This document shows, piece after piece, positions 16,611-23,831 of a stretch of 64,000 nt of DNA. The stretch comes from an uncultured Phascolarctobacterium sp. Its GTDB lineage: Bacteria > Bacillota > Negativicutes > Acidaminococcales > Acidaminococcaceae. The notes beneath the pieces are model-generated. The model saw only the letters and a program-made list of their open reading frames with translations, was not told the DNA's origin and did not search any database. A program made the position numbers and the translations under genes. Every line of letters begins with the position of its first letter. The stretch's first letter is position 1. The stretch spans positions 39,269 through 103,268 of the forward strand of contig UQWM01000006.1 in the NCBI GenBank assembly GCA_900544795.1, read 5' to 3'.

Positions 16611-16640
16611 AAGGGGCATCTATAGATGCCCCTTATTTTT
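16611..16640 (+). terminator. Intrinsic terminator in the lysis region
   Basis: A perfect 10-bp stem, AAGGGGCATC / GATGCCCCTT, with a TATA loop and followed by ATTTTTA. It lies between the 26-residue peptide and the anchored 169-residue protein. Confidence 0.85.
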
Positions 16641-16653
16641 ATGGAGGTATATT

Positions 16654-17163
16654 ATGGAAAACAAGTATAAAATTTTGTCTTTGGTGTTCTATGCGGCAGC
16701 TTTTGCATTTGGTTGGCATATGCATGGGTGGATGCATACCTGCCCGGTCGCAGATCCGGAGATAAAAACAGAAGTAAAATATAAAACTGATACCAAAACA
16801 GAAATAGTATATGTGCCTAAGTATATCTATCCTGATGGCAGCACAGAGAAAACAGATGTTGATGTAAATATTGGCAAGCAGGAGCTGGCAGTAAAGGTCA
16901 ACGGTAAAGATTTTGCGATCCAAAAGGTCGATGATGAAAAGTTTATTTTTGATAAAAACAAACTGCAGCTCACACAAACCAGCCGTGTTGACTTAAATAT
17001 CACAGTACCAGTAATAGACAAAACCAAACGCTGGGAGATTGGTATAGGCGCTTCTAAAGACGGTGTTGTCGGCATGGTAGGCTTTCCTATCAAAAAGAAT
17101 GTTGGAGGCTGGATAGCGGGGCGTCAAGGTGATGTGATGATAGGGGTGATGGTGAAGATATAG
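16654..17163 (+). CDS. Membrane-anchored phage protein, possible envelope-spanning lysis factor
   Basis: A 169-residue protein with a short cytoplasmic start (MENKYK), one transmembrane helix at about residues 7-24 and a long extracytoplasmic part. That part begins with a charged KTEVKYKTDTKTEIVYV strand region and ends in glycine-rich beta-hairpins (IGIGASKDG, VGMVGFPI, GWIAGRQGD, VMIGVMVKI). Many phages of diderm hosts carry a protein of this layout after the endolysin. An i-spanin-like or outer-membrane-contacting role is inference; no lipobox is clear. ATG is preceded by GGAGG at 16643-16647. Confidence 0.6.
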   Translation: MENKYKILSLVFYAAAFAFGWHMHGWMHTCPVADPEIKTEVKYKTDTKTEIVYVPKYIYPDGSTEKTDVDVNIGKQELAVKVNGKDFAIQKVDDEKFIFDKNKLQLTQTSRVDLNITVPVIDKTKRWEIGIGASKDGVVGMVGFPIKKNVGGWIAGRQGDVMIGVMVKI

Positions 17164-17189
17164 TGTTATTTTTATCTTGGGAAGTGTGA

Positions 17190-17195
17190 TATAAT
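17190..17195 (+). promoter_or_regulatory. -10 box upstream of the DUF4145 gene
   Basis: A consensus TATAAT lies 30 bases before the DUF4145 ATG, with only a weak AT-rich -35 region about 17 bases further up. With the terminator after the gene, this suggests independent transcription during lysogeny. Confidence 0.55.
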
Positions 17196-17224
17196 AAGCC
17201 AAAAACATAAAAGAGGTTATATCT

Positions 17225-17854
17225 ATGAAGATTGTCGAAGAATTGGACTTTAAAAAAGGCAAGGTAATGGTGTGTGCTCATTGTGGAAATGAAGTTCTTA
17301 TGCCGTTAATTCACCAGTGTGAGGATAAAGTAGAAGATTCAGAAGAAATGATAATAGGTATAAATAAATGGACATTATATTTCTGTACAACTTGTAGAGA
17401 TGTTATGTTAGAAAAGAGTATGTATGCGGACTTTGGGTATCCGCCAGAAGAAGGCACTGAAATAGTCTATCCGCCGGTTGTAAATGTAGACAGAGCTGTA
17501 CCAAACAAAATTGCAGAAACTTTTATTTCTGCAAAAAATGTGCGAAATAAAAGCAATCATGCCTGTATTTTATTGCTTAGAAGTACTTTGGAAAAGATTG
17601 CTAAGGATAAAGGAGCTACCGAAGGGAATTTATATAATAAAATGAAAAAATTGTCTGACGATGGTATAATTCCTAGCACATTAAATGAAATGGCAAAAAT
17701 ACTCAGAGATGTTGGTAATGCTGTTGCACATGGGGATGATGAAGTCGAATTTAATGATTATACAGTAAATACTCTTATCGAGTTTACAGAAACTATTATA
17801 GATTACGTCTATGTGTTGCCGAATAAAATATCAATAATTGGCAAAAGATTATGA
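17225..17854 (+). CDS. DUF4145 domain protein with N-terminal zinc-ribbon-like motif
   Basis: A 209-residue protein. Residues ~18-63 hold paired cysteines (CAHC and CTTC), a zinc-ribbon pattern. Residues ~95-200 are helical and match DUF4145: RNKSNHACILLLRSTLEKI, LYNKMKKL and the GNAVAHGDD motif. DUF4145 is found alone and attached to restriction-type and defence proteins, but its activity is not defined. The gene has its own -10 box and terminator, so it behaves as a prophage cargo (moron) gene that can be read while late genes are silent. Confidence 0.75.
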   Translation: MKIVEELDFKKGKVMVCAHCGNEVLMPLIHQCEDKVEDSEEMIIGINKWTLYFCTTCRDVMLEKSMYADFGYPPEEGTEIVYPPVVNVDRAVPNKIAETFISAKNVRNKSNHACILLLRSTLEKIAKDKGATEGNLYNKMKKLSDDGIIPSTLNEMAKILRDVGNAVAHGDDEVEFNDYTVNTLIEFTETIIDYVYVLPNKISIIGKRL

Positions 17855-17856
17855 GT

Positions 17857-17884
17857 AAAAAGCACTCCTGATGGAGTGCTTTTT
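17857..17884 (+). terminator. Intrinsic terminator after DUF4145 gene
   Basis: An 11-bp stem AAAAGCACTCC / GGAGTGCTTTT with a TGAT loop and T run. It could also act for the leftward XRE-ImmA transcript because its left arm is A-rich. Confidence 0.88.
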
Positions 17885-17943
17885 AGGTTTGAGTAGGCAT
17901 AACATATTTAGTTTGAAGTGCAGCATAGTGAGTAAGCGTATTT

Positions 17944-19023
17944 TTAAAAACTGTTTTTTATGATTTTTAACTTTGGTCTATCTGATGGAAATAGTTCGTC
18001 TAATTCATTCTCATTAATTAATAGTAATTTACTCAATTCCTTTTTTGTATACTTGAGATCAGTAATATGAAGTTTAAGTAAGTCATAAAATAATGATGGG
18101 AGTTCGCGTACCGGTTCTAATTCTTTAGGTTCTCTACTTTTATAGCCGCGTTTAGATAATTGTATATAGAGATGTTGTTTACGTTCCTCATCAATGCAGG
18201 ACACGTCATTTGCTCTGTATATGAGAGCGGCCATAGATGTTTTCCACTTTAATTTTAATGTTGGTAAATCTTTAAGAGTTAAACTTTCTAAATCTTCTTT
18301 TATGTCATTTTCAGGCATTAAAAATTCGGCGGCAAAAGCATTAGCTTCAACTTCAATTTCTTTTGACGGTATCTTGTGCATTATCATATGTCCTAGTTCA
18401 TGAGCTAGAGAAAAACGAATGCGATCCATTGGCCTTGAAAAATCAACAAAAAATAAAGGAACATTACTTGTTGTTCTACGGCTGATAGCATCAATTTTAT
18501 CTGTTCCAAAATCCATTGGAATAATGATGCCACCAGCACTCTCAATAACATCGATTAGATTTCGTACAGGCCCTCTTGGTAATTGCCATAAAACTCGTGT
18601 CATTCTTGCAATTTCTGCAGGGGTGGCATCTTCTACATTGTAGCTTGGAATAGGTAAATGGTCTATACTTATAGAGTTAAGTAATTTTTTCACCTGGATA
18701 CACTTTATTTCAATTGATGCATGTACTTTATCTAAGGTCTTAGCAGAAAGAGTGGCTCTTTTCCTATGGAAAAGGCCACTAATACTTGGGATACACGAAA
18801 GTTCTTTCTGATAAAAGAAATCAACAGGATAGTTAAGGGCAGTAGCCATTAATTCTGCTTCTTGTATACTAACATTTTGTATGCCACTTTCTATTTTTGA
18901 AAGTTTTGATTGTCTGATAGGAGTAATTAAATCTGCCAATTGTTTTTGTGTATATCCTCTAGACTGACGTGCAATAATGAGCATATCAGGATTGAAGGTA
19001 TCAGATTGATATTTATTTTTCAT
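17944..19023 (-). CDS. XRE regulator fused to ImmA/IrrE metallopeptidase
   Basis: A 359-residue fusion. Residues ~12-72 are an XRE helix-turn-helix (RGYTQKQLADL, LSKIESGIQNVS). Residues ~170-260 are an ImmA/IrrE zinc protease with HELGH at about 208-212 and the third-ligand region EVEANAFAAEFLMP. Such fusions act as repressors that can be self-inactivated or cleave a partner, in phage immunity switches, DNA damage responses and some toxin-antitoxin or defence pairs. ATG 19023 is preferred to 19032 because AAAGGA is 8 bases from it. It is the second gene of a leftward unit; a 10-bp inverted repeat lies just upstream. Confidence 0.9.
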   Translation of the reverse strand: MKNKYQSDTFNPDMLIIARQSRGYTQKQLADLITPIRQSKLSKIESGIQNVSIQEAELMATALNYPVDFFYQKELSCIPSISGLFHRKRATLSAKTLDKVHASIEIKCIQVKKLLNSISIDHLPIPSYNVEDATPAEIARMTRVLWQLPRGPVRNLIDVIESAGGIIIPMDFGTDKIDAISRRTTSNVPLFFVDFSRPMDRIRFSLAHELGHMIMHKIPSKEIEVEANAFAAEFLMPENDIKEDLESLTLKDLPTLKLKWKTSMAALIYRANDVSCIDEERKQHLYIQLSKRGYKSREPKELEPVRELPSLFYDLLKLHITDLKYTKKELSKLLLINENELDELFPSDRPKLKIIKNSF

Positions 19024-19048
19024 AATAAACATCCTTTCTAAACAGTAT

Positions 19049-19076
19049 AAACAGAATATAAAAGATTATTCTGTTT
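19049..19076. repeat. Inverted repeat, operator candidate between the two genes
   Basis: Perfect 10-bp arms AAACAGAATA and TATTCTGTTT separated by 8 bases, overlapping the end of the upstream gene. The half-site TATTCT recurs in the promoter region at 19714-19805, which suggests it is bound by the XRE protein. A transcript hairpin that attenuates the second gene is the alternative. Confidence 0.65.
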
Positions 19077-19695
19077 TTGATACAATAAGCAAATCTTTTC
19101 GCGCAGAAATTCTGTATTTGGGAGTAGGAGAATCGTTTGATGTTGGAAAATCGGCTTGTGGAGTTAAGTTGGCCAGTGCATCAGAAATTTTAATAGACCA
19201 GTGATTTGCATGTTCATTATTATGACAGACAACAGCGGTTTCTTCAAGAAAATTACCTGATAATGAAGACAGATTCAAACGATAACCAACCGCTAATTTG
19301 ACAGAGCAGGGAAATAATGATCCGCCCTGTCTAACAAAATCAAGGCATGCATTAGTTGGAATATTGCTTGTTAATCTGTTTTTATTTAATTTTTTTAGTT
19401 GCAATACAATATTAACATCATCAAGAATTATTTTAAAGGTACTATTTTGGTGGACAAGCCGCATTTTATCTTCAGGGGTTATCAAACGTTTGCAGCATTC
19501 ATGCATGTTGTCATGAATATGGGAGGCTATTGTCCTGGGTGATAGATTTACTATCTGACTACCATGGGCAGCGATAAAAGACTGAACGGCTTCTCTTACG
19601 ATAATATCAAGTTTTTTTAGACGATATAAGCCTATTTTTGTTATGATATTATCTCTATTCAAGTCGGTTTCAGATGGTTCATAAAATAATTGCAT
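19066..19695 (-). CDS. Unknown 209-residue partner of the XRE-ImmA/IrrE protein
   Basis: I do not recognise this family. The N-terminal half is helical and charged (LYRLKKLDIIVREAVQSFI, SHIHDNMHECCKRL); the middle is beta-like (TFKIILDDVNIVLQLKKL); the C-terminus is Pro/Ser/Thr-rich and ends in a short basic strand (ISARKDLLIVSK). No signal peptide or transmembrane helix is seen. It is the first gene behind a consensus promoter, with a GGAGGA site 7 bases before the ATG. Forty-two bases separate its stop from the XRE-ImmA/IrrE start. A toxin, effector or substrate of the protease is a reasonable guess only. Confidence 0.7.
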   Translation of the reverse strand: MQLFYEPSETDLNRDNIITKIGLYRLKKLDIIVREAVQSFIAAHGSQIVNLSPRTIASHIHDNMHECCKRLITPEDKMRLVHQNSTFKIILDDVNIVLQLKKLNKNRLTSNIPTNACLDFVRQGGSLFPCSVKLAVGYRLNLSSLSGNFLEETAVVCHNNEHANHWSIKISDALANLTPQADFPTSNDSPTPKYRISARKDLLIVSKTE

Positions 19696-19730
19696 AGAAG
19701 ATCCTCCAAATATAGAATAATTTTATATAA

Positions 19731-19759
19731 AATATACAACTATTTTGCGCTAAAGTCAA
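19731..19759 (-). promoter_or_regulatory. Strong promoter for the leftward XRE-ImmA unit
   Basis: On the minus strand TTGACT (19754-19759) and TATATT (19731-19736) are separated by exactly 17 bases. Transcription would start about 30 bases before the ATG at 19695. Confidence 0.8.
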
Positions 19760-19762
19760 ATA

Positions 19763-19805
19763 AATATTCTAAAAAATATTCGGGGTAAATCAAGAAAAAT
19801 ATTCT
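19763..19805. repeat. Repeated AATATTCT boxes, probable operator cluster
   Basis: AATATTCT at 19763-19770, AATATTC at 19775-19781 and AATATTCT at 19798-19805 lie upstream of the -35 box; an inverted copy (AGAATA) lies at 19714-19719. The spacing of the three direct copies (12 and 23 bases) is close to one and two helical turns. The core matches the inverted repeat at 19049-19076. Confidence 0.6.
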
Positions 19806-20056
19806 ATTATTTTAAAGTGCTATTAAAATCAATGATTTTGAAGTCTGCTTAAGATACTTATTTGGATATGAGCAATGAAATGAGTAGTTTTAAGAAAAGC
19901 AAATTTAAGACCGGCACATTAGAAGACTTGAAGTTTAATAAGAAAACTTTATAAGGCTAGTTTTTAGGCGGCATCGATGCGTATTATCAATGCCGTTCTA
20001 TATAGTGAAATATTTGTTTGGGTACGATACAAATTCTTCCACCAAATTGAAGAGTA
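19806..20056. other. Non-coding, AT-rich boundary region, no gene seen
   Basis: No credible coding frame or RNA gene. This stretch separates prophage cargo from chromosomal genes and is where the right attachment site could lie, but without the left end the direct repeat cannot be identified. Confidence 0.5.
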
Positions 20057-20093
20057 AACCCCATAACTTCCAGCGAAGTTATGGGGTTTTAAT
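20057..20093 (+). terminator. Strong hairpin with T run
   Basis: Arms AACCCCATAACTTC and GAAGTTATGGGGTT (14 bp, loop CAGC) followed by TTTTAATATTTT. A typical intrinsic terminator with no gene immediately before it, which may mark the end of a chromosomal transcript interrupted by prophage insertion. Confidence 0.8.
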
Positions 20094-20139
20094 ATTTTGG
20101 TTTTAAACTATAAATATAAGGACCAGGCCCAAAATACAA

Positions 20140-20184
20140 AAGCACCTGTGCAAAAACACAGGTGCTTCGTGCTCCAGGCGGAGC
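20140..20184. repeat. Two adjacent hairpins
   Basis: AAGCACCTGTG / CACAGGTGCTT (11 bp, 6-base loop) is followed 3 bases later by GCTCC-AGGC-GGAGC. On the minus strand the first hairpin is followed by TTTTGTATTTT and could terminate leftward transcription. The rest of 20185-20389 holds only a TTGACA at 20264-20269 and the ribosome site of the next gene. Confidence 0.6.
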
Positions 20185-20389
20185 AAAAAGATATCGGCTC
20201 ATCAATATCAATTGAGATTATAACACAGATTTTGGCCGCTGGCAATGGGGGACTGCTGTTTTATTGACACTGCCGCAACTAAAACAAATCCATAATTATT
20301 TCGCTAGTACCTTTCGCTGGAAATAGGTTAAAATATAGATGCAGATTGCAGGAGAATGTTAAGCAGTACTTTTAAAGGAGTGAGAGCAA

Positions 20390-20815
20390 ATGGTAACAGT
20401 AGGTCTTTTGCCAAAATATGATTTTTCTGTTTTTATAGATGGTGAACAACTAGGACGTTTTACTGAGGTATCAGGGATTGATGCAGCTGAACCGATAGAA
20501 TATAGAGAGGGTGCTTCCGCCAGGGCTGCTGTGCCTATAAAAATGCCGAGGATGGTTAAGCATGGAACTGTGACGCTTAAATATGGCAAGGCAAAGTCGA
20601 GTAACCTGATTGAATGGTGGCAGACGGTAGCAACAGGCGATATTAAACGTAAAAATGTGGTTGTTTCGCTTTTTGATGAGACTGAAAAAGTGCTTGCAAG
20701 CTGGATGTTGATGCAGGCCTGGCCTGTTAAATGCGGTGCTGTAGCTTTAAATGCTGATAACAATTATGCTATCGAAAGTATTGAGCTGGCCCACGAAGGT
20801 GTGAAACAGCTTTAA
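20390..20815 (+). CDS. Orphan tail tube protein, T4 gp19 / contractile injection system family
   Basis: A 141-residue protein with the gp19-type pattern: YDFSVFIDGEQLGRFTEVSGI at the N-terminus, KHGTVTLKYGKAKSSNLIEWW in the middle, and the C-terminal SWMLMQAWPVKCGAVALNADNN followed by AIESIELAHEG. These are the strands and turn conserved in T4 tail tube, Afp1/Pvc1 and TIGR02241-type proteins. It is not part of the adjacent siphovirus-type prophage, whose tube gene is at 5612-6076, and no sheath, baseplate or ATPase gene lies nearby. AAAGGAGTGAG precedes the ATG. The role of such a lone tube protein is unknown. Confidence 0.85.
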   Translation: MVTVGLLPKYDFSVFIDGEQLGRFTEVSGIDAAEPIEYREGASARAAVPIKMPRMVKHGTVTLKYGKAKSSNLIEWWQTVATGDIKRKNVVVSLFDETEKVLASWMLMQAWPVKCGAVALNADNNYAIESIELAHEGVKQL

Positions 20816-20863
20816 AGCTGCTTTTGAGGTGTGCTAAATAGAATGTGACGGTGAGGAATACCT

Positions 20864-21103
20864 ATGCGAGAGATTTTGACGAACAGGATATACAGGCATT
20901 TTAAGGGCAGGGAGTATAAGGTTTTGCTGTTGGCGCAGCATACGGAAACCGGCGAGCAGTGCGTTGTTTATCAGGCGCTGTATGATGATTTTGTGTATTA
21001 TGTGCGGCCGTATGCGATGTTTGCATCGGAAGTTGACCGGTCAAAATATCCTGACGTAGAGCAACGCTACCGTTTTGAACTGGTGGACGCAACTAATGAC
21101 TAA
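20864..21103 (+). CDS. DUF1653 domain protein
   Basis: A 79-residue protein with the DUF1653 signature in order: YRHFKGREYKVL, HTETGEQCVVYQALY, VRPYAMF and YPDVEQRYRFE. The fold is a small SH3-like beta-barrel; its function is not established. The stop overlaps the following ADP-ribosylglycohydrolase start by 8 bases, so both are probably translated together. A modest GTGAGGAAT ribosome site precedes the ATG. Confidence 0.88.
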   Translation: MREILTNRIYRHFKGREYKVLLLAQHTETGEQCVVYQALYDDFVYYVRPYAMFASEVDRSKYPDVEQRYRFELVDATND

Positions 21104-22010
21104 CTATATTTTAAATGGCATTTTGGGTCTGGCTGTAGGCGACGCTTTAGGCTATGCTGCACAGGGCAAGACTCGCGAGATTTTAAAATTTGCTCCCGTG
21201 CTGGAGATGAAGCGTGGTTTGTGGTCGGACGATACCAGTTTGACTTTGTGCACTTTGGCCAGCCTGCGTGAAAATGACTGGCGGCTAAATTACGTTGACT
21301 TGATGGAACGCTTTAGCAAGTGGCTTGAATATGGCTATATGACGCCGGAGGGCACGGTTTTTGACGTGGGGGCTACGACGCAGCGAGCTTTACAAAACTA
21401 TACAGGTGGTGCGCCGCTGGAGCAATGTGCGCCACGGAACCAGTGGAACTGTGGCAACGGTTCGCTGATGCGGATACTGCCGATTGAGTTTTATTTACAG
21501 GCCAGACCTGAGGCTGACCGTTACGAAAGCATCCGCAACGTTTCGGCACTGACCCACGCCCATATTTGCTGCACCTTGGGCTGTTATTTATATTGTGCCG
21601 TAGCCAGTGAGATCATTGCTCACCGGGATCGGTTTAAGCTGGCGACGCTGTTGATACGCGGCGTTAACCGGGCAGTAACAGAGCTGGCGCAGGTAGCCGA
21701 TGCAGACGATGTGAGTGAGCTGCATTATTACAGCCGTGTTATTGACCACAGTGTGTATGACTTGCCCGAAAGCGAGATAGAAAGCAGCGGTTACATCGTA
21801 GATACGCTGGAGGCGGCGCTGTGGTGTTTGGCTAATACAAATTCGTACCGTGAGTGTTTGCTGTGGGCTGTGAATTTGGGTGACGATGCCGATACTGTTG
21901 CCGCTGTGGCAGGCAGTTTGGCGGGGGTGTATTATGGTTACGACAGCATTCCGCATGAGTGGCTGGCGGGGCTGAAGAATATGGAAACGATTGTGCGGGT
22001 ATGCGGTTAA
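21096..22010 (+). CDS. ADP-ribosylglycohydrolase family protein
   Basis: A 304-residue enzyme of the DraG/ARH family that removes ADP-ribose from proteins, nucleic acids or small molecules. Metal-binding motifs are clear: GLAVGDALGYAAQGK near the N-terminus, LWSDDTSLT around residue 47, and LGDDADTVAAVAGSLAG near the C-terminus. ATG 21096 is chosen since GGTGGA is 9 bases upstream. It overlaps the DUF1653 gene, and the YgjP-like gene begins 41 bases after it. The substrate is unknown; no ADP-ribosyltransferase is seen in the window. Confidence 0.9.
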   Translation: MTNYILNGILGLAVGDALGYAAQGKTREILKFAPVLEMKRGLWSDDTSLTLCTLASLRENDWRLNYVDLMERFSKWLEYGYMTPEGTVFDVGATTQRALQNYTGGAPLEQCAPRNQWNCGNGSLMRILPIEFYLQARPEADRYESIRNVSALTHAHICCTLGCYLYCAVASEIIAHRDRFKLATLLIRGVNRAVTELAQVADADDVSELHYYSRVIDHSVYDLPESEIESSGYIVDTLEAALWCLANTNSYRECLLWAVNLGDDADTVAAVAGSLAGVYYGYDSIPHEWLAGLKNMETIVRVCG

Positions 22011-22050
22011 GCTGCCTGCTATTTTAGATAGCGATAAAATGGAGCAGATG

Positions 22051-22710
22051 ATGACAGTAGCTTATGAGTTGATAAGGACCCGAAGGAAAAGCATCGCTAT
22101 CGTTGTGGACGGCAAAGGACGGTGCAGTGTGCGGGCGCCGCTACAGGCCCGGTTAAGCGATATTGAACGGTTTGTAAACGAAAAGACTGCCTGGATAGTA
22201 CAGAAGCAGCAGCTGTGTGCGGTAAAAATGCAGGCTCAGCAGCTGGAGCTGACTGATGGTAAGCGGCTGCAAGTACTGGACGCTAACTATACACTGCGTT
22301 TGGCTGCGGTACGACAAGTGTCGGTGCAGGACGATGTGTTGCTGTGTCCGCAGCAGGAGCCGCAGAAGGCGTTGGAAAAATGGCTGCGGCAGCAGGCTTT
22401 AACAATTTTGCAGCAGCGTGTAGCTTATTATGCCGCTTTGATGGGTGTACGCTATGACCAGGTCAAACTGTCGTCGGCAGCTAAGCGCTGGGGTTCGTGC
22501 AGCATACAGGGGAATTTGAACTTTGCCTGGCGTTTGGTTTTCTATCCGTTGGCGGTGTTGGATTATGTTGTAGTACACGAGTTGAGCCATATCGGCAATA
22601 TGAACCACAGCCGTCGCTTTTGGCAGCGTGTTGCCAGTGTGCTGCCTGATTATCAGGCGCGGCAGCGTTATTTGAAGCAGAATAGTTATATTTTGCAGTG
22701 GCTAAGATAA
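22051..22710 (+). CDS. YgjP-like metal-dependent hydrolase (DUF45/SprT-like)
   Basis: A ~219-residue protein of the M48-related YgjP/DUF45 family. It has the N-terminal YELIRTRRKSIAIVV, AAKRWGSCSIQGNLNFAWRLVF in the core, and a zinc site VVHELSHIGNMNHSRRFW (HELSH plus the third His). Family members are predicted metallopeptidases; an SprT-like role is possible. ATGs at 22039, 22048 and 22051 are all possible; 22051 is chosen because GGAG at 22041-22044 is 6 bases before it. It closes the DUF1653-ARH-YgjP unit and is followed by a terminator. Confidence 0.88.
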   Translation: MTVAYELIRTRRKSIAIVVDGKGRCSVRAPLQARLSDIERFVNEKTAWIVQKQQLCAVKMQAQQLELTDGKRLQVLDANYTLRLAAVRQVSVQDDVLLCPQQEPQKALEKWLRQQALTILQQRVAYYAALMGVRYDQVKLSSAAKRWGSCSIQGNLNFAWRLVFYPLAVLDYVVVHELSHIGNMNHSRRFWQRVASVLPDYQARQRYLKQNSYILQWLR

Positions 22711-22742
22711 AACCCGCTTCTAAAATTTAGAAGCGGGTTTTA
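22709..22742. terminator. Bidirectional terminator between converging genes
   Basis: A perfect 16-bp stem AAAACCCGCTTCTAAA / TTTAGAAGCGGGTTTT. Both flanks are A/T rich so it can end the rightward YgjP unit and the leftward DMT exporter gene. Confidence 0.88.
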
Positions 22743-22767
22743 TGCGTTATACAGATGCAGTTAAGTT

Positions 22768-23667
22768 TTAACGGCGTTTAGGTGGCAGCTGGGCCAGTAA
22801 AATAGCGGCAAAAACTAAAGCGCAGCCAAATATCTCGCGCAGCGCCAGCTGTTGACCAAGCAGCAGCCAGCCTGCCAAAACGGAAAATACTGATTCCAGG
22901 CTCAAGATAATGGAAGCCAGTACGACGTTGACATACTTTTGCCCCAATATCTGCAAGGTATAGGCGATGCCGCAGGACATGATGCCGGCGTACAGGATGG
23001 GCAGCCAAGCCTGATCAAGGGCGGCCCAGGTAGGTGTTTCGTAGATGAAGATAGCGGGCAGACTTAAAATACCGCAGATGGCAAATTGCAGTAGCGACAT
23101 ACGCACGCCGTCGACCATAACGGAAAAACGCTCGATGGTGATGATATGCAGAGCAAAAAAGCAGGCGCAGGCTAAAATTATCATATCGCCGTAATTGACG
23201 CTGAAGCTTTCAGTGATGCAGATGAAGTACATTCCGACAGCGGCAATAAAGACGCTGAGCCATTGCAGCCTGGTAACGGTTTTGTGGACTATGAGCCCTA
23301 AAAGTGGCACGATGACGATATACAACGTGGTGATAAAGCCGGTCTTACCAACTGTGGTGTAGCCGATGCCAAGCTGCTGCAAAGTGCTTGCGACAGTAAG
23401 GACGATACCGCAGATGATGCCGCCGGTGATCAGGTCCTGCCGCTCGGTTTTGTTATCGGTGCCCCAAATGGAAAGAGGTTTACCTGCCAGATGGTCGAAA
23501 AAAGCCACGCAGGGAATAAGGAAGGCCGCACCGATCAGTGAGCGGATACCATTGAAGGTGAAAGGGCCAACATGGTCGGCACCGACGCTTTGGGCAACGA
23601 AGGCCAGACCCCAGATCAGGGCACAGAAAAACAGCATCAGGCTGCCTTTGAGTTGATTTTGCTGCAT
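22768..23667 (-). CDS. EamA/DMT family transporter
   Basis: A 299-residue inner-membrane protein with about ten hydrophobic helices and two EamA repeats. The first starts LFFCALIWGLAFVAQSVG with the following FNGIRSLIGAAFLIP; the second is around residue 160 with LACACFFALHIITIERF. These are typical of drug/metabolite exporters of the DMT superfamily (10 TMS); the substrate is not evident. ATG 23667 is preferred over GTG 23676 because GAGGAG is 8 bases from it. Single gene, ending at a shared terminator. Confidence 0.88.
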   Translation of the reverse strand: MQQNQLKGSLMLFFCALIWGLAFVAQSVGADHVGPFTFNGIRSLIGAAFLIPCVAFFDHLAGKPLSIWGTDNKTERQDLITGGIICGIVLTVASTLQQLGIGYTTVGKTGFITTLYIVIVPLLGLIVHKTVTRLQWLSVFIAAVGMYFICITESFSVNYGDMIILACACFFALHIITIERFSVMVDGVRMSLLQFAICGILSLPAIFIYETPTWAALDQAWLPILYAGIMSCGIAYTLQILGQKYVNVVLASIILSLESVFSVLAGWLLLGQQLALREIFGCALVFAAILLAQLPPKRR

Positions 23668-23831
23668 CGATAACACTCCTCGGTTATTTTTACAAGTTAG
23701 AACCTTTATATTTTAGCATTATTTAAGTAAAACTTTAAGCTGTTCAACAAAATTTTATAATTCGGAAAATTCAGCGGACACTGGCAGAAGGTGTTATAAT
23801 TAAGAAAATATACATTGCTGGGGGCAGAAGG

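Noticed and set aside
20171..20230. tRNA 3' end as phage attachment site
   Set aside because: The hairpins do not build a cloverleaf and no T-loop (GTTCRANNC) is present.
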